A stretch of 64,000 nt of DNA from JBBQNR01 sp963774075 (GTDB taxonomy: Bacteria > Actinomycetota > Thermoleophilia > Solirubrobacterales > JBBDJG01), in NCBI GenBank assembly GCA_963774075.1, contig CAVZDP010000001.1, forward strand, positions 186,001-250,000. The letters are read 5' to 3'. Positions 57,715 to 64,000 of the stretch are shown here, piece after piece. The first letter of the stretch is position 1; the number at the start of each line of letters is the position of its first letter. Below the pieces are notes generated by a model. It saw only the letters and a program-made list of their open reading frames with translations, made no database searches and was not told the DNA's origin. The translations under genes were made by a program, and so were the position numbers.

Positions 57715-58734
57715 TCAGGTCGCCGGCGAAAGAAGGATCTTGATGTCCGAGGTGGCGGGGTTCGTGAGCCGCTCGAACATCTCCTGAGCCCGCTCGAGCT
57801 CGACCGTGTCGGTGATCAACCGGTCCGCGGGCAGCTTGCCGGCGACGAGCAGCCGGATCGCCTCGTCGAACTCCTCCGGCGTGTAGGCGAACGAGGCGCG
57901 AAGCTGCGCCTCCTTGATCAACAACACGAGCTGGGACAGCTCGATCGGCTCCTCGAGCACGCCCAGGAGCACCACGATCCCGCGCGAGCGGACGAGCTCC
58001 ACGGCGAGCTGGGGGGCGGCCGGGTTGCCCGCGCACTCGAGGACGACATCTGGCAGGTCGCCTCCAAAGCGCTCTATCACCGTCTCGTGCACTCCATCCA
58101 GGCCGATCGCCTCGACGCCGAGCGAGCGCATCCGCTCCTGACGGCGGTCGTTCTTCTCCACGACGAGCACCTGTTCCACGTCCCTCGCCTTCAGCGCCAG
58201 CGCCGTCATGACCCCGATCGGACCTGCACCGATCACGGCACAGGCGTCGTCGGGGCTCACCTCGCCTATGTTGAGGCCGTGAAGCGCCACGGCCAGGGGC
58301 TCGACCAGCGCGGCGTGCTCGAAGGAGAGCTCCGCCGGGATCGGGACAAGCATCTGCTCCGCCACGACGACCGACTCGGCGTAGGCCCCGGGGTTCGCCC
58401 CCAGGCCGATGCCGGTCACGCTCGCCTGCTGGCATACGTGACGGTCTCCGCGCCGGCAGTTCGCGCACTCGCCGCAGGCGACGAAGGGATAGACGGCGAC
58501 CCGGTCGCCGACGGCGAACCCGGAGACCTCGTCGCCGAGCTCGGTGATCGTCCCCGAGAACTCGTGTCCCATCACGGTCCCCGCCGGGATCGCCTCGGAT
58601 GCCCTGAAGTGGAGATCCGAGCCGCAGATGCCGCAGAAGGCGACCCCGACTCGTGCTTGGTGTGGCTCGAGCGGGGGCTCGGAGATCTCGGTGGGCCGCA
58701 GCGTCCGGTCAGGGGCAATCTCTACGGCGCGCAC
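57715..58734 (-). CDS. Zinc-dependent alcohol/polyol dehydrogenase (MDR superfamily)
   Basis: 339 residues. Catalytic zinc ligands in FCGICGSDLHF and GHEFSG, with the Glu in HAALVEPLAVALHG; structural zinc cysteines in ACGECANCRRGDRHVC; Rossmann motif VIGAGPIGVMTAL with an acidic residue (VVEKNDR) that suits NAD. Resembles threonine, sorbitol and butanediol dehydrogenases. It is downstream of and convergent in reading direction with none of its neighbours; the SPT-like gene lies 50 bases upstream on the same strand. A role in reducing a keto intermediate of that pathway is possible but unproved. Confidence 0.88.
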   Translation of the reverse strand: MRAVEIAPDRTLRPTEISEPPLEPHQARVGVAFCGICGSDLHFRASEAIPAGTVMGHEFSGTITELGDEVSGFAVGDRVAVYPFVACGECANCRRGDRHVCQQASVTGIGLGANPGAYAESVVVAEQMLVPIPAELSFEHAALVEPLAVALHGLNIGEVSPDDACAVIGAGPIGVMTALALKARDVEQVLVVEKNDRRQERMRSLGVEAIGLDGVHETVIERFGGDLPDVVLECAGNPAAPQLAVELVRSRGIVVLLGVLEEPIELSQLVLLIKEAQLRASFAYTPEEFDEAIRLLVAGKLPADRLITDTVELERAQEMFERLTNPATSDIKILLSPAT

Positions 58735-58784
58735 TGACCGATCCTATCCGCAAGCAGGCGCTTCGGCGCCCTCGACAGGAGCCG

Positions 58785-60062
58785 CTAACTGCTTGGCGCC
58801 GTTTCGGAGACAGCTTTCCTGGCGACCGCGAAGGCCTCCAGGGCGCGGTCGAGGTGAGGGCGCTCGTGTGTGGCCATGACGCTCGAGCGGATCAGCGAGC
58901 GACCCCGCGGCACCGCGGGGTGGAGGGCGACGTTCACGTACACCCCCTCATTCCAGAGCGCCTTCCAGAGAGCGGCTGTCTGCCAATCCTCGCCGATGAC
59001 GACCGGCACGATCGGGGTCACGAGCTCGCGCCCGTCGGGGAGGGTCATCGGCTCGACGACCTCGAAGCCGAGCTCCCGTAGGCCCCGGTGGAGGTACGCG
59101 GCGTTGTCGAGCACGCGGGCGAAGAGCTCCGGGCCCTCCGGCGAGCGGCATATCCGCACCGCCTCGAGAGCCGCAGCGGTAGCGGCAGGCACGGCCGCCG
59201 CCGTGAAGAGGAAGGGCCGCGAGGACACGCGCAGGTACTCGACCACCTCCGCCGGCCCCGCGATGAAGCCGCCGCAGCTCGCTAGTGACTTCGAGAAGGT
59301 CCCCATGCGCAGATCCACGGCATCCTCGACCTCGAGCAGCTCGCAGCTGCCGGCGCCCCTGGCGCCAAGCACTCCCACGGCGTGGGCCTCGTCGACCATC
59401 AGCCGCGCTCCGTGAGCCTGGCTCAGCCTCGACACGCTCGGCAGGTCGCAGACGTCGCCCTCCATCGAGTAGACGCCGTCGACCACGACCAGCACGCCGC
59501 CGCCGTCCGACGCGGCGCGCTCCAGCATCCGCTCGAGGCGCTCGAGCCGGCCGTGGCGGAAGGGCCGCAAGCGTGCCCCGGACAGCTTGCAGCCGTCGAG
59601 GATGGAGGCGTGATCCGACGAGTCGGCGATCACCGTGTCCGAGGGCCCGAGGACGCCCGACAGGCAGCCGAGATTGGCCTGGTAGCCGGTCGTGTAGACG
59701 ATCGCCTGCTCGGCCTGCATCCAGTCGGCGATCTCCTCCTCGAGCTCGCGGTGCAGAGGGAGCGTCCCGTTCATGAGCCGCGAGCCCGTGAGGCCGGTCC
59801 CGTAGCGCTCGAGGGCGCGGCGGGCCGCCTCCTTGACGCGCGGGTCGCCCGTGAGGCCGAGGTAGTTGTTGGAGCCCATCATCAGCCGCTCGGAGCCCTC
59901 CATGCGCACGATCGGCCCCGACTCCGACTCGACCTGGCGGAAGTAGGGCATGAGGTCGTGCTCCCGCGCCAGCTCGAGCAACTCGCGGCGCTCGTGGGAG
60001 CGCGCCTTCTCGAACAGGTCGGCCGGCGCTCCGGTCACTGAGTTCGGGGGAGGGTCTGACAT
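58785..60062 (-). CDS. Alpha-oxoamine synthase, serine palmitoyltransferase-like
   Basis: 425 residues. PLP-dependent alpha-oxoamine synthase with all SPT/KBL/BioF active-site positions: His151 (DSSDHASILDG), Asp224 and His227 (MVDEAHAVGVLG), Lys258 (GTFSKSLASCGGF) and Arg392 (SLIRSSVMATH). The C-terminal segment NEGVYVNVALHPAVPRGRSLIRSSVMATHE is closest in form to bacterial serine palmitoyltransferases (xGLYVNxxxPPATPxGxxLLRxS) rather than to BioF or glycine acetyltransferase. It would condense serine (or another amino acid) with an acyl-CoA or acyl-ACP to a 3-keto amine. Divergent from the GNAT-like gene at 60083 with 20 bases between starts. Confidence 0.82.
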   Translation of the reverse strand: MSDPPPNSVTGAPADLFEKARSHERRELLELAREHDLMPYFRQVESESGPIVRMEGSERLMMGSNNYLGLTGDPRVKEAARRALERYGTGLTGSRLMNGTLPLHRELEEEIADWMQAEQAIVYTTGYQANLGCLSGVLGPSDTVIADSSDHASILDGCKLSGARLRPFRHGRLERLERMLERAASDGGGVLVVVDGVYSMEGDVCDLPSVSRLSQAHGARLMVDEAHAVGVLGARGAGSCELLEVEDAVDLRMGTFSKSLASCGGFIAGPAEVVEYLRVSSRPFLFTAAAVPAATAAALEAVRICRSPEGPELFARVLDNAAYLHRGLRELGFEVVEPMTLPDGRELVTPIVPVVIGEDWQTAALWKALWNEGVYVNVALHPAVPRGRSLIRSSVMATHERPHLDRALEAFAVARKAVSETAPSS

Positions 60063-60082
60063 TTTCGCTAGCGTGCGGCGCC

Positions 60083-61222
60083 GTGAAGCTAGAGGTCAGA
60101 CCGGTCGCTTCCCGGCGGGACCTGGCGCGCTTCATAAAGCTCCCGTGGCGGCTCTATCGTAACGAGACGCGCTGGATCCCACCGCTCGTGTCGGAGCGGC
60201 GGAAATTCCTGGACCGCGAGAACAACCCCTTCTTCGAGCACGCGGAGGCGGAGTACTTCCTCGCCTGGAGAGACGGCAAGCCTGTGGGGCGCATCAGCGC
60301 CCACCACGACGACAGGCTGAACGAGTTCCAGAGCCAGAACTGGGGCCTGTTCGGATTCTTCGAGTCCGAGCGGGACCCCGAGGTGGCGCGGGCGCTGCTC
60401 GAGGCTGCCGCCAAGTGGAACGCCGCCCGTGGGCGGCGCGAGATGCTCGGCCCCATGGACTTCACGACCAACGACGAGTGCGGACTGCTCGTGGAGGGCT
60501 ACGACCGTCCACCGCTCGTGCTGCAGCCGTGGCACCCGCCCTACTACCAGGAGCTCCTGGAGGGCTCATGCGGGCTCGACAAGATGATGGACCTCTACAT
60601 GTGGCAGCTTCGCCTCGACGAGGTCGAGGACAAGGGCGGCTTCCATCCCTTCATCTACGCCGCGGCCGAGAAGGTCGTGAGCGAGCACGGCGTCACGATC
60701 CGGCACATGCGGAAGCGCGACTTCGAGGCGGAGCTGCAGCGCTTCATGGACGTCTACAACGCGGCCTGGGAGACCAACTGGGGCTTCGTCCCGCTGACCG
60801 AGAAGGAGGTCCGCTACTACGCGGCGGACCTGAAGCCGATCCTCGACGAGCGCTGGGCGATGATCGCCGAGCGCGACGGCGAGGTGCTGGGCGCTGCGCT
60901 CTCGCTTCCAGACATCAACCAGTGCCTCAAGCACATGAACGGCCGGCTCCTGCCCGTCGGTTGGGCGAAGTTCCTCTATCACCGCCGCAAGATCGACCGC
61001 ATCCGGGTTTTCGCGCTGGGGGTGAAGCCCGAGTACCAGGACCTCGGCATCGCTGCTGCCTTCTACGTCAAGCACCTCGAGCAGGCCGATCCGGAGCACA
61101 AGAGCGTGTGGTGGGGAGAGATGGGCTGGATCCTCGAGACGAACGAGGCGATGAACCGCGCGATGGAGGGGATGGGCGGCAAGGTCGTCAAGCGCTACCG
61201 GATCTACCGCCAGGCTCTCTGA
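60083..61222 (+). CDS. Large GNAT-like acyltransferase, candidate bacterial ceramide synthase
   Basis: 379 residues. Opens LEVRPVASRRDLARFIKLPWRLYRNETRWIPPLVSERRKFLD then NPFFEHAEAEYFLAWRDGKPVGRISA, continues with MLGPMDFTTNDECGLLVEGYDRPPLVLQPWHPPYYQELLE, and in the C-terminal half has a GNAT core (GEVLGAALSLPDINQ, RIRVFALGVKPEYQDLGIAAAFY, WGEMGWILETNEAMNRAMEGMGGKVVKRYRIY). This two-part architecture is that of the family containing the reported bacterial ceramide synthase of Caulobacter. Head-to-head with an SPT-like gene, it may N-acylate a sphingoid-like base. The acceptor and donor are inferred from context. Confidence 0.75.
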   Translation: MKLEVRPVASRRDLARFIKLPWRLYRNETRWIPPLVSERRKFLDRENNPFFEHAEAEYFLAWRDGKPVGRISAHHDDRLNEFQSQNWGLFGFFESERDPEVARALLEAAAKWNAARGRREMLGPMDFTTNDECGLLVEGYDRPPLVLQPWHPPYYQELLEGSCGLDKMMDLYMWQLRLDEVEDKGGFHPFIYAAAEKVVSEHGVTIRHMRKRDFEAELQRFMDVYNAAWETNWGFVPLTEKEVRYYAADLKPILDERWAMIAERDGEVLGAALSLPDINQCLKHMNGRLLPVGWAKFLYHRRKIDRIRVFALGVKPEYQDLGIAAAFYVKHLEQADPEHKSVWWGEMGWILETNEAMNRAMEGMGGKVVKRYRIYRQAL

Positions 61223-61274
61223 GCCTGATAGCAGCCAGCGGGGCTATCTGACTCGCCCCCTACACTGGCCGACG

Positions 61275-61571
61275 GTGTCCGCTGACCCGAGGACCAATGG
61301 CGAGCTCCAGCAGGGCTCGCTGCCGGCCGCCGGCCCCGTGCGGGTGCTCGCCGCGCAGCGGCGCCTGCTGCCGGCGGTGCTGCTGAGCAACGGGCTCGTG
61401 GCTGCCGGCGGTGGTTTCCTCGCCGGCGTCGTCGCGCTCGCCACCCTGCGCGTGCTGCGCGCTCGCCGCCACGTGCACCGCCGCCGCCGCCGCGCCGGCA
61501 AGGACGTGCTGACCCGCAGCGTGGTCGCCAAGCGCTCGTTCCTGGTCGACGTGCACCTGCTCGGCAAGTAG
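61275..61571 (+). CDS. Small single-pass membrane protein
   Basis: 98 residues from a GTG. One membrane helix (LLSNGLVAAGGGFLAGVVALATLRVL) followed by a very basic stretch (RARRHVHRRRRRAGKDVL) and a short C-terminal strand (FLVDVHLLGK). No family recognised. Lies 52 bases after the GNAT-like gene on the same strand, so it may be co-transcribed with it. Confidence 0.6.
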   Translation: MSADPRTNGELQQGSLPAAGPVRVLAAQRRLLPAVLLSNGLVAAGGGFLAGVVALATLRVLRARRHVHRRRRRAGKDVLTRSVVAKRSFLVDVHLLGK

Positions 61572-61653
61572 GGGCGGCCGGCGCCCCCGCGCGGCATCTG
61601 GTCACTCCAGCCACTCCGTCTCCATGCGTGCGCGTGGGCGTTTCTATCGCTGG

Positions 61654-62682
61654 TCAAAGCCCTTCACCCGGCAGCAGCTCGTTCGTCAGCGCGCTCGAGG
61701 TGTTCGGACGCTCGTCGAGCAGGTCGTGCGCGAACATCCAGGCGCCGTAGAGGCGCCACTCACGGGGGTCCATGAAGCCCCAGGGCGCGTCGCCCGCCGG
61801 GAACAGCGCCGGCAGCGTCTCGCGGACGCTGGCCCTGGTGAGACGCGGCTTGAGGTCGTCGTTGGTCTCGAGTAGCAGCTCCGCCGCGCCGCGGGGGTCA
61901 CGCCTGGCCTCGCGTGCTCCTTTCGCCACCGCGCCGATGAAGAGGCGCAGATCCTCCTTGGTGTCCTCCAGCGAGTCCTCGTTCGCCACCAGGACCAGCT
62001 CGTCGTACTTGGGCACGCCCAGCCGATCGACGGGGATGACCGTCGGCCGCTTGCCGCGCTGGCGCAGCTCGATTGCCTCGACGTTCCAGAAAGCCCCCAG
62101 AGTCGCGTCGACCTTGCCGGAGAGCATGGCCGGCAGCAGGCTTGCGCCGACGTTGGTCTCCTTCACCGAGGACGGCTTCACCTTGGCGCGCTCGAGGATC
62201 GTCCGCAGGTAGGCGGATTGGTAGGGGATGCCGGCCGTGCCGACCCTCTTCCCGCGCAGGTCCGAGGGCGAGTCGATGCGCTTGGACTCGATCGCCATCA
62301 GCGACGTGAGCGGGCGCTGGACCAGCGCTGCCACCGCGACCACGGGCAGGTCCTGCTCCCGCGCTAGGAGCACCTCCGGCTCGTAGGAGATCGCCAGGTC
62401 CACCCGCCCGGCGGCGACCTGCTTGATGGGTGCCGCCGGATCGGACGGGACGCGTGGATGGACATCGAGGCCGACGTCGCTGAAGAAGCCCTTTTCCATG
62501 CCCTCGTAGATCGCGACGTGGTCGGCGTTGGGGAACCAGTCGAGGGCGAGGTCGAACCGCGCCGGCTCGGTCTGGTCGGTCGAGCTCTCCGACTTCTCCC
62601 CGCAACCGGCCGCCACGACCGCCAGGGCGAGTACGGCGACCGCCGCTGCGAGCCTCGGAAACGCGCACTTGAACACCTTCAA
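61654..62682 (-). CDS. ABC transporter substrate-binding lipoprotein, NMT1/THI5 (ThiY/SsuA) family
   Basis: 342 residues from a TTG at 62682 with GAGAGGAA six bases upstream. Lipobox VVAAGC at the end of the signal (LAAAVAVLALAVVAAGCGEK). Binding-protein fold with RFDLALDWFPNADHVAIYEGMEKGFFSDVGLDV, the NMT1 opening, then QVAAGRVDLAISYEPEVLLA and FWNVEAIELRQRGKRPTVIPVDRLG. The ALDWFPNxxHxxIY form is that of pyrimidine (HMP/formylaminopyrimidine) binders in thiamine salvage (ThiY); taurine/sulfonate binders are related. Last gene of the importer operon. Confidence 0.88.
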   Translation of the reverse strand: MKVFKCAFPRLAAAVAVLALAVVAAGCGEKSESSTDQTEPARFDLALDWFPNADHVAIYEGMEKGFFSDVGLDVHPRVPSDPAAPIKQVAAGRVDLAISYEPEVLLAREQDLPVVAVAALVQRPLTSLMAIESKRIDSPSDLRGKRVGTAGIPYQSAYLRTILERAKVKPSSVKETNVGASLLPAMLSGKVDATLGAFWNVEAIELRQRGKRPTVIPVDRLGVPKYDELVLVANEDSLEDTKEDLRLFIGAVAKGAREARRDPRGAAELLLETNDDLKPRLTRASVRETLPALFPAGDAPWGFMDPREWRLYGAWMFAHDLLDERPNTSSALTNELLPGEGL

Positions 62683-62683
62683 C

Positions 62684-63433
62684 TCAATTCCTCTCTCGCC
62701 GGCCCGCCCAGGGCACCGCTCGGCGCTCGAGCGCGGCAACCAGGGCGAACAGGGCGATGGCCATGATGGACAGGATCAGCACGGCGGCGAAGACCCGTGC
62801 CGTCAGAAGCTGTGCCGTGCCGATCTGGATCGCGTGGCCGAGGCCGGCGTCCGAGCCGACCAGCTCTCCGAACACCGCGCCGATGACGGCGACCGCGACC
62901 GCGATCTTGGCTCCAGAGAAGAAGTACGGGAGGGAGGATGGCAACTCCAGGTGGCGAAGGACGCCCGCCCGCGACGCGCCCAGCGTTCGCAGCAGCTTGA
63001 CCTGGTCGGCGTCGACCGAGCGCAGGCCGTCGAGGGTGTTGACGGCGATCGGGAAGAAGCAGATGAGCGCGATCACTATCAGCTTCGGCGTCATGCCGAA
63101 CCCGAACCAGATCACGAGGATGGGCGCGATCACCATCACGGGCACGGCCTGCGAGGCGACCACGAGCGGGTAGACGGCGCGGCGAAGGAGGGGGGAGAGG
63201 TGCAGGACGATGGCGACCGCCACTCCGACCACGAGCGCGATGGCGAAGCCGAGCAGCACCTCCTTCGCGGTCACCCAGGCGTCGGGGAGCAGCAGTTCCC
63301 GGTCCTCGACCAGCGCGGTGGCTATCTCGCTCGGCGCCGGCAGCAGGTAGTTCTCCACGCCGCCCAGGCGAGCGAAGGCCTCCCAGGCGCCGGTGAGCAC
63401 CGCCAGGAGCATGAGCGGTGCGAGAACCGTCAC
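62684..63433 (-). CDS. ABC transporter permease (ThiX/SsuC-like)
   Basis: 249 residues from a GTG at 63433 overlapping the ATPase stop as GTGA. Six membrane helices with the EAA loop VNTLDGLRSVDADQVKLLRTLGASRAGVLRHLELPSSLPYFFSGAKIAVAVAVIGAVFGEL. Opens LMLLAVLTGAWEAFARLGGVENYLLPAPSEI, typical of SsuC/TauC/ThiX permeases. Its stop lies one base before the TTG start of the binding protein gene. Confidence 0.92.
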   Translation of the reverse strand: MTVLAPLMLLAVLTGAWEAFARLGGVENYLLPAPSEIATALVEDRELLLPDAWVTAKEVLLGFAIALVVGVAVAIVLHLSPLLRRAVYPLVVASQAVPVMVIAPILVIWFGFGMTPKLIVIALICFFPIAVNTLDGLRSVDADQVKLLRTLGASRAGVLRHLELPSSLPYFFSGAKIAVAVAVIGAVFGELVGSDAGLGHAIQIGTAQLLTARVFAAVLILSIMAIALFALVAALERRAVPWAGRRERN

Positions 63434-64000
63434 GCGAGCGCCTCCAGCGCCCGTTCGCGCAGCGACACGAACTCGGGCGAGGTCACCAGCTCCCGACGTG
63501 GACGCCGCCGCTCCAGGGAGACGGGGAAGTCGGCCACGACCCGCGCGGGTCGTGGCGAGAGAACGACCAGCCGGTCGCACAGGTACAGCGCCTCCTCCAC
63601 GTCGTGGGTCACCAACACGACCGTACGCGGCTCACCGGCCAGCGTGCCGGCCAGCCACTCCTGCATGGCGGCGCGCGTGATCGAGTCCAGTGAGCCGAAC
63701 GGCTCGTCGAGCAGGAGCACCGGCTTTCCGGCCAGCAGCGTGCGCGCGAACGCCACCCGCTGTCGCATCCCGCCCGACAGCTCGTACGGCCGCGCGCCGG
63801 CGAACGAGGCGAGGCCGAAGCGCTCGAGCATCGCCATCGCCTCGTGCCGCGCCCGCGCGCGCGAGGCGCCCTGAAGCTCGAGCGGCAGCCCCGCGTTGTC
63901 GAGCGCCGTTCGCCACGGCATGAGGAGGTCGCGCTGGGGCATCAGTGTGCAGCGGGCCAGCCGCGCCGCGGGGCTCGTCTCGCCGTCTACCGCGACGGCG
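63430..64000 (-). CDS. ABC transporter ATPase (ThiZ/SsuB-like), N-terminus beyond the window
   Basis: The frame is open to the right edge; at least 189 residues. An ATG at 63942 lies inside the domain and is not the start: in-frame upstream codons read VDGETSPAARLARCTLMPQRDLLMPWRTALDN, the Q-loop region. Signature ELSGGMRQRVAFARTL, Walker B PVLLLDEPFGSLD and switch His VLVTHDVEEALYL are present; Walker A must be outside. First of the three importer genes seen here. A thiamine-precursor or sulfonate riboswitch/promoter, if any, lies outside the window. Confidence 0.92.
   Translation of the reverse strand, partial: AVAVDGETSPAARLARCTLMPQRDLLMPWRTALDNAGLPLELQGASRARARHEAMAMLERFGLASFAGARPYELSGGMRQRVAFARTLLAGKPVLLLDEPFGSLDSITRAAMQEWLAGTLAGEPRTVVLVTHDVEEALYLCDRLVVLSPRPARVVADFPVSLERRRPRRELVTSPEFVSLRERALEALA

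Noticed and set aside
63430..63942. Complete 170-residue ATPase starting at the ATG at 63942
   Set aside because: The frame continues upstream to the window edge with Q-loop-type sequence and the Walker A motif is missing, so the gene is truncated by the window, not short.
1..64000. tRNA/rRNA genes, CRISPR arrays and complete insertion sequences
   Set aside because: I saw no tRNA-like T-arm plus acceptor patterns, no regularly spaced repeats and no transposase motifs by eye; a tRNAscan or ISfinder run would be needed to exclude them fully.

Overview
The window is a GC-rich (around 70 percent by eye), tightly packed bacterial chromosome segment. Many genes overlap as ATGA, GTGA or TGATG, and GTG and TTG starts are common. 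Actinobacteria-type markers are a Holin-X-like membrane protein, a DUF3618 protein, an IHF/H2TH-like DNA-binding protein, an actinobacterial-type HemQ, and a YrbE/MlaF (Mce-type) lipid transporter. Together with class I-style acyl-CoA catabolism, these suggest a deep actinobacterium, probably Thermoleophilia (Solirubrobacterales or Gaiellales-like). The taxonomic call is inference. I saw no tRNA, rRNA, CRISPR array, transposase or prophage.

Region 1 (1-18275) is a catabolic block. A minus-strand set holds SDR, nitronate monooxygenase-like, RidA and MaoC genes, followed by an MBL hydrolase and a sulfotransferase. Next come an aldehyde dehydrogenase and two acyl-CoA dehydrogenases with a GNAT and a SnoaL protein. 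Divergent from these is an operon with enoyl-CoA hydratase, acyl-CoA carboxylase beta chain, two SnoaL-like genes (one broken), a beta-keto acid cleavage enzyme, a class III CoA-transferase/racemase and a MerR regulator. A nitrilase-TetR pair closes the block. Two clear dyad operators sit in the two main promoter regions. The whole looks like degradation of a branched or amino-acid-derived acyl-CoA, with the true substrate unknown.

Region 2 (18294-23871) holds a large secreted beta-rich protein, four small envelope proteins, an AI-2E-type permease, a DegV lipid-binding protein and an ErpA/IscA iron-sulfur carrier. Region 3 (23976-38509) is an exopolysaccharide locus: Wzz/CpsD-like co-polymerase, two Wzy/ligase-like proteins, Wzx flippase, GT4 and GT2 glycosyltransferases, a NodB deacetylase, a beta-helix protein, a glycoside hydrolase and a WbaP-type initiating transferase. 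Region 4 (38785-48023) has HemQ, a membrane phosphatase-like protein, a glycosyltransferase fused to an LPG-synthase-like membrane domain, a frameshifted DsbA-family gene, MetE and a lipoprotein.

Region 5 (48206-54450) is an Mla/Mce-type operon: two YrbE permeases with a tiny coupled ORF between them, MlaF ATPase, an MMPL exporter and a membrane-anchored redoxin. No Mce substrate-binding protein is visible. Region 6 (54451-64000) has a tRNA-editing-like B3/4 protein behind a structured leader, small membrane proteins, an H2TH protein, a zinc alcohol dehydrogenase, a divergent serine-palmitoyltransferase-like/GNAT pair that may be a bacterial ceramide pathway, and an NMT1/THI5-type ABC importer running off the end.

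The observations most worth checking are the SPT-GNAT pair, the 44-codon ORF inside the transporter operon, two hairpins with a shared loop and compensatory stem changes (2437-2470 and 47392-47427), two long structured intergenic regions that share a 16-nt motif, the two operators, and several broken or misread gene starts.
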